In this document: piece after piece, positions 7,479 through 15,011 of the stretch | How positions within the stretch are numbered: position 1 is the first letter of the stretch | Layout: the number at the start of each line of letters is the position of its first letter | Assembly (NCBI GenBank): GCA_030272835.1 | Contig: SZOQ01000010.1 | Span: forward strand, 1 to 24,148 | DNA from: 2-12-FULL-60-25 sp003576745 | GTDB lineage: Bacteria; Patescibacteriota; Patescibacteriia; 2-12-FULL-60-25 | DNA length: 24,148 nucleotides | Direction of reading: 5' to 3' | The notes under the pieces: generated by a model | Database searches by the model: none | Seen by the model: the letters and a program-made list of their open reading frames with translations, nothing else | Told to the model about the DNA's origin: nothing | Translations under genes and position numbers: made by a program

Positions 7479-7654
7479 ATTTTGTTGGTGCGCCGCATTA
7501 ATGCACGGGACGCGGTTGATTATCGTGCGAGGCAGTGATAGGATAAAAGTATCCAAAATGTTACCTTATAAACAAGTATAAAACATATCGTTTTGTATAG
7601 CAACCCTTTCTTGTCAAGGGAGCCTGGTTTGGCAGGCAAGTTAGTCCACTAAGT
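7479..7654. promoter_or_regulatory. Divergent intergenic region with operator-like dyad
   Basis: This 176-base AT-rich gap separates the DUF2188/Cap5 transcript (minus) from the XRE/ImmA transcript (plus), and should hold promoters for both. An imperfect inverted repeat, gtataaaac / gttttgtat (7576-7598, two mismatches, 5-base spacer), sits near its middle. It is a candidate operator for the XRE repressor. Several TATA-like hexamers are present (for example TATAAA at 7567-7572), but I cannot fix start sites by eye. Confidence 0.35.
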
Positions 7655-7966
7655 ATGGAAGAAATCAAAAAAGTTATAGGAGAAAAGATTCGCGAAGCCC
7701 GTGAAGAGAAGGGGCTGACGCAAAAAGAGCTAGCAGATTTCTTGGGATACTCGCCTATGGGTATTTCGCATTTTGAAAATGGCATCCGTGAAATGAAAAT
7801 TTCTGATATCCAAAAAATAGCTGGTTACTTTGGTAAAGACCTCTCATATTTTCTCTCTTCAGGACTAACCATGTTTCGCGCAGAAGGAGGTGCTGGCAGC
7901 GATCCAGGGGTGTCCGAGTCTCTTTCTGATTTCAATCAATTTCTTGCAAAGCGTAAAAAGAATTAA
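7655..7966 (+). CDS. XRE-family transcriptional repressor
   Basis: The 103-residue protein is a Cro/CI-type DNA-binding regulator. An N-terminal helix (GEKIREAREEKG) is followed by the HTH at about 21-60 (LTQKELADFLGYSPMGISHF, then ENGIRE and DIQKIAGYFG). The C-terminal 35 residues are a short linker and a basic end. It is followed after two bases by an ImmA/IrrE-type metallopeptidase, the classic repressor/anti-repressor-protease pair. In ICEBs1-like elements (ImmR/ImmA) and in some CBASS loci (CapH/CapP) the peptidase cleaves the repressor after a DNA-damage signal. The divergent DUF2188/Cap5 transcript is the obvious candidate target. The gene is clearly more AT-rich than recG or the RND genes, suggesting acquisition. 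Confidence 0.9.
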   Translation: MEEIKKVIGEKIREAREEKGLTQKELADFLGYSPMGISHFENGIREMKISDIQKIAGYFGKDLSYFLSSGLTMFRAEGGAGSDPGVSESLSDFNQFLAKRKKN

Positions 7967-7968
7967 AC

Positions 7969-8469
7969 ATGGATTCGCATATAAAATACATTGAAGAGAT
8001 CGCTAAGCAGGCGTTAAAAAAAGCTCCCAATGATGAGCTGCCAGTGCCTGTGGAAGAAATTGTTAAAAGCCTCGGACTAGAGGTAGTCGCTTTCCCTTTT
8101 CATCAAAAAATATCGGGTTTATTGAAGAAAGAAGAAGGTATCATCGCTATTAACAAAAATCATCATCCGATACGACAACGTTTCACTACGGCGCATGAAT
8201 TGGGGCACTTCCTTTTAGGGCACGGCATGGAAGAGATGAATGATTCTGGTGTATCCATTTACGAAGATGAGATCGTGGATGAGTCCTTTGATAAACCCGA
8301 CCTCAGGGAACGCGAAGCGAACATCTTTGCATCGGCTCTTTTAATGCCGGCAGATAGAGTAAAAAACGTGGTAAAAAAGGAAGGCTTAGAGATCGATAAA
8401 CTCGCCGCTTTGTTTGGAGTAAGTAGACAGGCCATGACAATCAGACTGCTATCGTTAAAATTGATATAG
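7969..8469 (+). CDS. ImmA/IrrE family metallopeptidase
   Basis: This 166-residue zinc metallopeptidase belongs to the ImmA/IrrE (COG2856) family. The signature TAHELGHFLLGH carries the HExxH zinc motif (HELGH, 76-80), and the third ligand is Glu in the helix EREANIFASALLMP (E116). The N-terminal part (VPVEEIVKSLGLEV) is typical, and the C-terminal helix LAALFGVSRQAMTIRL resembles the family's HTH-like end. Such proteases usually cleave the XRE repressor encoded next to them. They switch on mobile elements, stress regulons or, in CapH/CapP systems, CBASS operons. It is coupled to the XRE gene by a two-base gap and followed by a strong hairpin. Length and motifs look complete. Confidence 0.92.
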   Translation: MDSHIKYIEEIAKQALKKAPNDELPVPVEEIVKSLGLEVVAFPFHQKISGLLKKEEGIIAINKNHHPIRQRFTTAHELGHFLLGHGMEEMNDSGVSIYEDEIVDESFDKPDLREREANIFASALLMPADRVKNVVKKEGLEIDKLAALFGVSRQAMTIRLLSLKLI

Positions 8470-8475
8470 ACTAAA

Positions 8476-8503
8476 ACAAATCCGCCCCAAAGGGCGGATT
8501 TGT
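8476..8503 (+). terminator. 12-bp stem hairpin after the ImmA gene
   Basis: The arms acaaatccgccc and gggcggatttgt are perfect reverse complements with a CAAA loop, starting seven bases after the ImmA stop. The descending arm ends in TTTGTTGG, so the U-tract is short; because the ascending arm is A-rich it could act in both directions. Confidence 0.75.
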
Positions 8504-8573
8504 TGGTCACAATTGATACCGCACAGATTCCGCATATATTGAGGTATATGGGTCTGCCGATACTAAATTGTCA

Positions 8574-8668
8574 TGGCGGAGAGGGAGGGATTCGAACCCT
8601 CGCGCCGGGTTTAACGCCGACCTAGGAGATTAGCAATCTCCCCCCTTCAACCACTTGGGTACCTCTCC
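8574..8668 (-). tRNA. tRNA-Ser (anticodon GCU)
   Basis: Read on the minus strand, the gene begins GGAGAGG and ends CCTCTCC-G-CCA. This gives a perfect 7-bp acceptor stem, a G discriminator and an encoded CCA. The anticodon arm is GGAGA-TTGCTAA-TCTCC with anticodon GCU (reading AGC/AGU). A long variable arm and the T-arm GAGGG-TTCGAAT-CCCTC follow, as expected for serine. Total length is 95 bases. Its first 18 bases are duplicated upstream (8762-8779). Confidence 0.95.
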
Positions 8669-8715
8669 ACTTCTCGGCTTCGCCTCGATCAAAAAGTTGA
8701 GCCAAGTGTTTGCCG

Positions 8716-8761
8716 GGGCGGCTTTTTGCCGCCCGTATGCATTGCCGCTGGCAATGCATAC
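8716..8761. repeat. Two adjacent perfect hairpins between RND gene and tRNA-Ser
   Basis: The first is gggcggc-TTTTT-gccgccc (8716-8734). Directly abutting it is gtatgcattgcc-GCT-ggcaatgcatac (8735-8761), a perfect 12-bp stem. They lie downstream of the RND permease stop on the minus strand, between the tRNA-fragment repeat and the complete tRNA. They may end transcription of the efflux operon or shield the tRNA. Confidence 0.65.
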
Positions 8762-8779
8762 CCACTTGGGTACCTCTCC
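8762..8779 (-). repeat. Partial copy of the tRNA-Ser(GCU) 5' end
   Basis: These 18 bases (minus strand: ggagaggtacccaagtgg) are identical to the first 18 bases of the tRNA-Ser at 8651-8668 and in the same orientation, 111 bases upstream. They cover the acceptor 5' strand and the start of the D-arm. The rest of the tRNA is missing in this copy, so it is a fragment, not a gene. Confidence 0.8.
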
Positions 8780-8799
8780 GTGAGGCGAGGCGAAGGGTA

Positions 8800-11700
8800 T
8801 CAATACTCCGCCGTTCGGGCAAGCCGTACCAGGAGGGCCCTGAACCACGTCCGCGGCTTCCTGTCGCGCTCGATCATCATGTAGAGGATGGGGACGAGGA
8901 TGAGGGTGAGAATGGTGGAGAAGGTAATGCCGAATACAATGGTCCAGGCCAAATCGCCCCACAGTTCATTCGCGAAAGCGAGAGGGAGTACGCCGGCGGC
9001 CGTGGTAATAGACGTAAGAATAATGGGCTGAAGCCGCTCTCCCGCCGAATGAATTACGGCCTCGGCTTTTTCATAGCCAGCCGCAATATTATTGTTTATG
9101 CGGTCGATGAGAACGATGGCATCATTCACCACCACACCTGCGAGGGCAACGAGGCCAATAAAACCCGGGAATGAGAAATTGCGTCCAATGAGCGCCAGGC
9201 CGAAGAATACGCCAATGAAGGCCATGGGCAGTGTGAACATGATAATAAAGGGCTGGCGATAGCTCTTGAACTGGAGTACGAGAAAAAAGACAATAAGGAT
9301 GATGCCCACGATAAGCGCATTCCAGAGACTCTGGAATGATTCCGTAACTTCTTCGGTTTCCCCGCCGAAAGCAATACGGACGTCATCGGGATATTTTTTG
9401 TCTTTGAGCTTTTCCTGAAGCGCCGCGGTAATGTCCACCACTGGAACATCGGCGCGGTTATAGGCGCGAACGCTCACGATATTATCTCGGTCATCGTGGC
9501 GGATGGCCGTGACGGAGGGACGAATGCGGATGTCGGCAAGCCTGCCAACGGGCACGGATCCCTGCGGCGTGGGGACGAGAAGATTCTCAATGTCCGCAAC
9601 GCTCGTGGGGTGGGAAGCGCACAGCGTCACGCGGTCGCGGGTTTCGAGAAGTTTCGTCACGGGATCGTTCACGCAGTCGGGATCGCGAAAATCCATGCGC
9701 ACCACAATGGGCGTTTCCTTGCCGTCGCGGATAATTTTTATGGAGTCATTGCCGAACACGGCGGTGCGGAGCTCATTCGCCACCTGCGAGGCCGTAAGTC
9801 CGTAATACGACAGCTGGTCGCGTTTGAGCGTGAACGTAAATTCACCGGTGCCTCGTTCGATGTCCGTGGACACGTCATACGCGCCGGGAATGGCTTTAAG
9901 CTCGGCTTCGATGTCCTTTGCCGCAATCTCAATATGACCCGGAGTATCTCCGTACACGCGTACTTCCACCGGCGCGCCCGTTGGCGGACCTGCCGCGAGC
10001 TGAACCACGTCAATCTTGGCATTCGTGATGCCCTTGAGATCTTGGCGCAGCAAGTCGGAAATATCATACGAAGCCATATCGCGCTCCTCTTTGGGAACGA
10101 GCGTAACGGTAATATTGGCTTTATTGGACCCAGCCACGCTCGAAATGGTGAATGTAATGTCGCTCGAAGCGCCGAGCACGGTGACGTAATTATCAATATG
10201 CGGCAGTTTTTTGATACGCTCTTCCACGCGCATCGCCGCCGCATCGGTATCGGCGAGCGTCGAACCCACCGGCAATTCAATGTTTACGAGAAAGAATTCC
10301 AGATCCACTTGCGGAAACAATTGGGCTTTGAGCACGCCTGTGAGTGGCAGAGCGAGCGCAAGGCCAAAGGCGACAAGCATGCCGAGAACCCATGCCCAAC
10401 GGCGTCTCCGGGACGGAATCGTCTTGTCCAAAAGCCGACGATGCGCGCGTCGAAGCGGTACCATGAGACGGCTCATAAGGGGTTCTTTGCGCGGCTTTTT
10501 GGGATCGAAATGTCGAAAAGCGCGTACGGCCATGGCGGGGAGGAGAAGGAGGGCGACAAAAAGTGACGCGGAAAGCGCAAGCGTAACCGTAATGGGAATA
10601 TGCTTCACGAATTCTCCGGTAATGCCGCTCATCATGGCCATGGGCACAAAGGCTGACACGGTTGTGAGCGTGCTGGAGAGAAGCGGCGCCCGATAGGTTT
10701 TAATGGATAAGAGCGCTGCGTCGGAAGCAGAAAGCCCGTATCGCTTCATGTGCTCATGCACGCCTTCCATAATCACAATAGACGTGTCCACGATGAGGCC
10801 GAGAGACAGGATAAGGGAAAAGAGGACGAGGGAATTCAGGGTCTCGCCGAGCACGCCAAGTCCCAAAAACGCGATCAAAAAAATAAACGGGATGCTAAGG
10901 GATGTAACAATGGCCTCGCGAACGCCGATGGCAAAGAGAAAGATAAGGAAAATGATACCAATAGTCTGGAGGCCGTTCTGTCCGAGCGTACGAATGTCGT
11001 CGCGGATATACACGGAATAATCATTCGTCGAAACAATGGAAAGGCCCTTCGGTAATTCGCTCCGCTCGAAATCCGCGGCGGCTTTTTTGGCTGCATCGAT
11101 GATATTCAAAATATTGCCGCCGGTGCGCTTGCGTACTTGCAGAGTAACGGAACGCTTTTCCTCTCCGTTCTCTGCAACGAACATGCGCGAAGCGCTCTCT
11201 GTTTCCCCAAAGGCGCGGCGCACCAAAGCAATATCGCGAAGATGCACGTTTTGGCCGTTTACGGAGGCCACCGGGAGCTCCAACAAATCTTCCGGCGTCC
11301 GGAACTGTCCGTCGAGCGTTGCCTGATAATAATACTCATCCGCAAGCAAGGAACCGATCGGCGCATCCGCATGGTTCGCGCGAATGGCTGATACAATCTG
11401 CCCGATGGAAAGGCCGTATCCTTCGAGCGCTTTGCGATCCACAAGCACCTGCATTTCCTCGCGCTCCAGACCATAAAGCTGTACGTCGGAAATCCCCGGA
11501 ATTTCCTCGAGCTTCCGCTGGAACGCCTCCCCGTACGCCTTTAACGCATCCGGAGCCACATTGCCCAGCAACGAAAACGTGATAATCGGCGTATCGTCGA
11601 GGCGGATTTCCGTTACAACCGGATCAAGGGCATTTTCCGGCAACAGCGCTGAAGCATCCTCCACCTTGCTTCGAAGATCCCGAAGGGATGTATCCAAATC

Positions 11701-12042
11701 CGCGGAGGCCTCGAACTCCACCATAATAGATGAGAGCCCTTCCCGTGATGCGGAAGAAATGGATTTCACGTTTGCAAGCGATGCCAGCCGTTCTTCCATG
11801 CGGTCCGTGACGAGTTTTTCCACGTCCGCGGGTGATGCGCCCGGATACGGTATGCTCACGGCCGCCATGGGAATGGTCACTTCCGGGTCCGCTTCTTTGG
11901 GAAGGGTCACAATATTCATGACGCCGCCGATGACAATCGCAACCAGAATCAAAAACGTGACATGCCAGTTATGCACAAAGAAGGCCCATGGGGTCTTCTT
12001 CATGCTTTCAGCATCCTTCAAAATATCCTCGCGCGATTTCAT
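8800..12042 (-). CDS. RND-family efflux permease (AcrB/MexB-like)
   Basis: The 1080-residue product has the standard size and order of RND pumps: TM1 (about 28-46), a periplasmic-type loop, TM2-6 (about 358-505), TM7 near 545-565, a second large loop, and TM8-12 to the end. Family signatures include EADPEVTIP, YPGASPADVE, GERL-type SAGERLQPIILTSITT and the TM10 stretch GLVALAGVVVNDAIVLID. In TM4 the usual Asp pair of the proton relay reads VDTS (D419, T420), so only one Asp is kept. The start codon overlaps the adaptor's stop by ATGA, so the two are translated together. Substrate is unknown; export of lipids, peptides or drugs is possible. A single-membrane (CPR) cell would have no TolC partner, and none is encoded here. 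Confidence 0.93.
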   Translation of the reverse strand: MKSREDILKDAESMKKTPWAFFVHNWHVTFLILVAIVIGGVMNIVTLPKEADPEVTIPMAAVSIPYPGASPADVEKLVTDRMEERLASLANVKSISSASREGLSSIMVEFEASADLDTSLRDLRSKVEDASALLPENALDPVVTEIRLDDTPIITFSLLGNVAPDALKAYGEAFQRKLEEIPGISDVQLYGLEREEMQVLVDRKALEGYGLSIGQIVSAIRANHADAPIGSLLADEYYYQATLDGQFRTPEDLLELPVASVNGQNVHLRDIALVRRAFGETESASRMFVAENGEEKRSVTLQVRKRTGGNILNIIDAAKKAAADFERSELPKGLSIVSTNDYSVYIRDDIRTLGQNGLQTIGIIFLIFLFAIGVREAIVTSLSIPFIFLIAFLGLGVLGETLNSLVLFSLILSLGLIVDTSIVIMEGVHEHMKRYGLSASDAALLSIKTYRAPLLSSTLTTVSAFVPMAMMSGITGEFVKHIPITVTLALSASLFVALLLLPAMAVRAFRHFDPKKPRKEPLMSRLMVPLRRAHRRLLDKTIPSRRRRWAWVLGMLVAFGLALALPLTGVLKAQLFPQVDLEFFLVNIELPVGSTLADTDAAAMRVEERIKKLPHIDNYVTVLGASSDITFTISSVAGSNKANITVTLVPKEERDMASYDISDLLRQDLKGITNAKIDVVQLAAGPPTGAPVEVRVYGDTPGHIEIAAKDIEAELKAIPGAYDVSTDIERGTGEFTFTLKRDQLSYYGLTASQVANELRTAVFGNDSIKIIRDGKETPIVVRMDFRDPDCVNDPVTKLLETRDRVTLCASHPTSVADIENLLVPTPQGSVPVGRLADIRIRPSVTAIRHDDRDNIVSVRAYNRADVPVVDITAALQEKLKDKKYPDDVRIAFGGETEEVTESFQSLWNALIVGIILIVFFLVLQFKSYRQPFIIMFTLPMAFIGVFFGLALIGRNFSFPGFIGLVALAGVVVNDAIVLIDRINNNIAAGYEKAEAVIHSAGERLQPIILTSITTAAGVLPLAFANELWGDLAWTIVFGITFSTILTLILVPILYMMIERDRKPRTWFRALLVRLARTAEY

Positions 12043-13937
12043 ACCGGGTCAGCAAGGACTTCGACCGGTGTCCCCTCTTCTTCAATAATGCGGCCGCCTT
12101 CTGTAATGATTTCCTGACCGGACGCGAGCCCGCTGATAATCTCGACAGTATCCCCCTGCAATTCACCGAAGATAACGGGCATTTTGGCCGTCTTGCCGTC
12201 CCGAATGGTCCAGACGAATGATCCGGTCTCCGCGATATGGACGGCGGTTACCGGAACGAATATGCGCTCGATATTCGTGGCTTCCGCGACGGTAAACGTC
12301 ACGCGCACGAATTGGCCGGGTTTCAGAGTTTCCGCAGACTCGGGGCGGATTTCCACCAGATATTTTTTGGTGCGCGAATCCGCGCTCTGCGCGATCGCGA
12401 TAATGGTTCCCGCCGCATCGCCGATCTTCACGGCATCGCCGTACTGAACGCGGAGAATGTCGGTCTCGCCGAGCTGGGCTTCCACCTTTATGGATTCGGG
12501 GTTTTCAACGCTCACGAGCACAGTACCGGCATTCACTTCCTCGCCGAGATTCGCGTTTACCGATGCGACGCGTCCGGAGAATGTGGCTTTTACATCAAGT
12601 TTCGCGCGGGACAATTTCATCTGGTCCAAGGCATCTTGGCTGGACAGCAGGACATTTTTTGCGCCGAGCACCTGCAGATCCGCATTCTGTTTTGCATTCG
12701 CATAGGCAAGCGCAGCCGTTTCCGCCCCTTTGCGGGCCGCGTCTTCCGAGGCTTTCAGCTGGGAGATGATCGCATCGTATTGCGCCTGGGCGTTCAAAAG
12801 GAATTGCGACGTGCCACCCTGATCCTGTTTTGCCTGCGCCAAAGCGTTTTCCGCGGCTTCAATCTGCTGTTTCGCCGCCGTAAGGCTTGCGTCATTCGCC
12901 GTCATGGTAGCCATAAAGGATCCCTGCGCGGACTCAAGGCCGGACAGTCCTCCGCGAACCGCGGCGAGCGTCTGGGACACGGCCGAAAGATACCCGCTCA
13001 AAACCGTCTGTGTGAGATCGCCGGTCGGAATGGTGTAGTTCAGCATCTTCAGCGTTTTATCGAGCGCATCCTCCGCATCAATTGCCGCCTGTTTGGTGGA
13101 ATCGTATGTTTCCTCCGATGCTTCATAGCTTGAAATGGCTTTTTTGAGGGCCATCTCCGCCTGCGGCTTCGAGTCCTGACTGCGCACCCCGAGACGATCC
13201 GTATACAACCCAGCATTGCCGCGATACCCCGCATCCACATCCAAAAGTTCGTTCATAATATTGAGCCCGCTGAACACGTCCGTACGCAGCGCGCGGACGG
13301 TATTCCGGAGCCCCGTTTCCGCCACCAGCCGGTTCGCTGTATTGAGCGCAAGCTGATTCGTATACTGCTTCTGCGCTGTTTCCACGGCCGTCTGGGCAGA
13401 CTGGACGGACAGCGTCAGATTCAGCTTTGCGCTGGCGAGCTGCTCTTCCGCGCGTTTCTTTTCGAGGACGTTCTGCGCCAGCGTATTCTGGAGCTGGAGC
13501 TGCGCGGTTTCCATGCGGAGGCGCTCGGTCTCCACCATGTTCCTCGCAACCGCTTCCGTGGTCGCGACATTCGCCTGCGCATTTGTATATAAAATAGTCG
13601 TATTCAAGAAACTGGATTCCAGCTCATCAGAATGGAGCCGCAAAAGCGTCTGGCCCTCTGCCACCGCATCGCCGGGCTTCACCAGAATCTCCTTGACTCT
13701 CGCGCGTCGGTCCGCAATGAGATTTGCGGACTGCCCGGCTTTTACGTCGGCCGTAACGCTGAAGCTGTATGCATACCCCGGCTCGACCTTTATGGTCTTT
13801 ACCTGATAGGTATATGTTTTTTCTTCCGGCTCTTCTGCAGAGCTATTCTGCGCCCTGCTCTTGGCAGCCGTAAAAATAATTCCGCCCGCAATCACCGCGA
13901 GCAGAAGTCCTATACCCGCCTTTGCATATCCGTTCAT
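12039..13937 (-). CDS. HlyD/MacA-type membrane fusion protein (RND adaptor)
   Basis: Adaptor partner of the RND permease downstream, joined by an ATGA overlap. An N-terminal membrane anchor (about 5-25) leads into a lipoyl-like half motif (ADRRARVKEILVKPGDAVAE). A very long alpha-helical, Ala/Gln-rich hairpin follows (about 120-450), then the second lipoyl half (ATFSGRVASVNANLGEEVNA), a beta-barrel domain (KVEAQLGETDILRVQYGDAV) and the C-terminal membrane-proximal domain. At 632 residues it is much longer than the usual 350-420; the surplus is nearly all in the coiled-coil hairpin. The start has no obvious alternative; a non-coding repeat island lies upstream. Confidence 0.88.
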   Translation of the reverse strand: MNGYAKAGIGLLLAVIAGGIIFTAAKSRAQNSSAEEPEEKTYTYQVKTIKVEPGYAYSFSVTADVKAGQSANLIADRRARVKEILVKPGDAVAEGQTLLRLHSDELESSFLNTTILYTNAQANVATTEAVARNMVETERLRMETAQLQLQNTLAQNVLEKKRAEEQLASAKLNLTLSVQSAQTAVETAQKQYTNQLALNTANRLVAETGLRNTVRALRTDVFSGLNIMNELLDVDAGYRGNAGLYTDRLGVRSQDSKPQAEMALKKAISSYEASEETYDSTKQAAIDAEDALDKTLKMLNYTIPTGDLTQTVLSGYLSAVSQTLAAVRGGLSGLESAQGSFMATMTANDASLTAAKQQIEAAENALAQAKQDQGGTSQFLLNAQAQYDAIISQLKASEDAARKGAETAALAYANAKQNADLQVLGAKNVLLSSQDALDQMKLSRAKLDVKATFSGRVASVNANLGEEVNAGTVLVSVENPESIKVEAQLGETDILRVQYGDAVKIGDAAGTIIAIAQSADSRTKKYLVEIRPESAETLKPGQFVRVTFTVAEATNIERIFVPVTAVHIAETGSFVWTIRDGKTAKMPVIFGELQGDTVEIISGLASGQEIITEGGRIIEEEGTPVEVLADPV

Positions 13938-13984
13938 AGAAGTTCCTTATCTTTCCCAAAAAAACAAGCTTTGTCAAGGGGAGA

Positions 13985-14320
13985 CGACGTTTAATTAAAG
14001 GCGTAGGGAGTTGGGTTGCGTAGGGGGGAAGAGTACGTAGGGCGTGGTTGCGTAGGGGGGACATAATTTTCCCCGAACCCTTTGCCCTTCGCTCTGTGCC
14101 CTTTTGCTAATTACCAATAGCTATCACCTACAATCTTCTCCATAACCCATAACCCTTTGCCTTTTGTCCGTAGCCCTTGGGTCAGTAGGTTCGTAAGATC
14201 GTAGGTCCGTAGGTCATGAGCCATGGGCCATGCGCCGTGAGCCATACGCCTCGTAACCCGAACCCCATAACCAGTAACCAATAACTCGTAACTGGTTCCC
14301 TTTGCCCTTTTGCTATTCAG
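13985..14320 (-). repeat. Non-coding repeat island, copy 1 (inverted)
   Basis: No credible gene occurs here. Read on the minus strand it is colinear with 17172-17423 and, more loosely, 21240-21707. Modules in order: AGCAAAAGGGCAAAGGGAAC (near 14315), TTACTGGTTATGGGGTTCGG, then TACGGACCTACGATCTTACG (near 14188-14213), and GGGTTCGGGGAAAATTATGT followed by CCCCCCTACGCAACCACG (near 14045-14081). Short word-like units built on 'cctacg', 'gggttatgg' and 'caaaggg' recur inside it. Compared with copy 2 it has an extra 7-base piece (acgagtt) and a longer middle. Confidence 0.8.
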
Positions 14321-14324
14321 CATA

Positions 14325-14350
14325 GAAAAAACTCCCGCTACGGAGAGTTC
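14325..14350 (-). terminator. Rho-independent terminator after tRNA-Arg
   Basis: On the minus strand the hairpin AACTCTCCG-TAG-CGGGAGTT (one bulged T) is followed by a run of T. It begins five bases past the tRNA's CCA. Confidence 0.8.
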
Positions 14351-14355
14351 CTTCA

Positions 14356-14432
14356 TGGTGCGACCGGGACGATTCGAACGTCCGACCTCTTCCTCCGCAG
14401 GGAAGCGCTCTATCCAGCTGAGCTACGGCCGC
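14356..14432 (-). tRNA. tRNA-Arg (anticodon GCG)
   Basis: Minus-strand reading: acceptor GCGGCCG paired with CGGTCGC, discriminator A and encoded CCA. The D-arm is GCTC-AGCTGGATA-GAGC with A20, the anticodon arm CTTCC-CTGCGGA-GGAAG, and the T-arm GGACG-TTCGAAT-CGTCC. The loop puts GCG at 34-36, reading CGC/CGU. Most bacteria use ACG (edited to ICG) for this box, so G34 is notable. Confidence 0.93.
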
Positions 14433-14453
14433 AGATCATGGATCCAGAATTTC

Positions 14454-14499
14454 ACGAATGACGAATAAGAGTTCGTAATTCGCATTATTCGCAATTCGT
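14454..14499. repeat. Imperfect inverted repeat between membrane-protein gene and tRNA-Arg
   Basis: Bases 14454-14467 (acgaatgacgaata) pair with 14486-14499 (tattcgcaattcgt) at 12 of 14 positions around an 18-base loop. It starts three bases past the stop of the minus-strand gene, so it may attenuate read-through into the tRNA. No T-tract is seen. Confidence 0.4.
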
Positions 14500-14501
14500 C
14501 T

Positions 14502-15011
14502 TTATATCTTGAAAAGCTTGCCGAGAATATCAGAAGCATGCTCATCGTGCAAGTCTAGATTCTCGCGCAGGTAGCGCCGCAAATGATTGCGTATTTCCAC
14601 GGGATCCTGATCTCCCAGCAGCAGCCGATAGCGCGGCCGCAGGGGATTCTTTGATTCGACGTACAGCACGCGCACATGCGGCGGCTGGTACACAATGGAG
14701 AAATTATCGAGTTTCGTGAAGGGATGGAAGTCGCCATCCACCACAATTCCGTTATCGCCAATTTGAATAAGAATCGTGTCAGGATGTTCATTGCCGGCAA
14801 GGACGAGAATGATGGCGGCAAGAAGAATGATGAACGCGAACAAAAAATTCGCCGTCCACACGGCATAGCCAACGAGCAGGAGCGCCAAAAGCGAGACGAC
14901 GGCATACCACCGAGGCCCGCGCTCATGGCGTTCATACATGGGCGATTCCCACACGAACTTATCCTGAAATTCGGCCATTTGGTCCATGAATTCCCTGTGC
15001 TCTACGGACAT
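14502..15011 (-). CDS. Two-helix membrane protein of unknown function
   Basis: I place the start at 15011 (MSVEHREFMDQMAEFQ). The longer open frame would include 92 residues of sequence that looks non-coding. The 169-residue product has a charged N-terminal helix, two adjacent membrane helices (about 36-52 and 54-72) and a soluble C-terminal part. That part (LIQIGDNGIVVDGDFHPFTK, then FSIVYQPPHVRVLYVES) looks like a beta-rich PH-like fold, ending in an amphipathic helix (NHLRRYLRENL). This layout is common among small CPR membrane proteins, but I do not recognise a named family. It stands alone between two tRNA genes. Confidence 0.75.
   Translation of the reverse strand: MSVEHREFMDQMAEFQDKFVWESPMYERHERGPRWYAVVSLLALLLVGYAVWTANFLFAFIILLAAIILVLAGNEHPDTILIQIGDNGIVVDGDFHPFTKLDNFSIVYQPPHVRVLYVESKNPLRPRYRLLLGDQDPVEIRNHLRRYLRENLDLHDEHASDILGKLFKI

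Noticed and set aside
7479..7556. N-terminal extension of the DUF2188 protein
   Set aside because: The 26 extra residues do not resemble the family and would occupy the divergent regulatory gap.
2805..8779. The whole stretch as one element integrated at tRNA-Ser(GCU)
   Set aside because: No copy of the tRNA 3' end is seen near the left edge and no integrase is present; the duplicated piece is the 5' end, so a single integration event is not supported.
9496..10566. Plus-strand open frame of 356 codons opposite the RND permease
   Set aside because: His/Arg/Gly-rich shadow frame of a high-GC coding region, with no ribosome site or recognisable motif.
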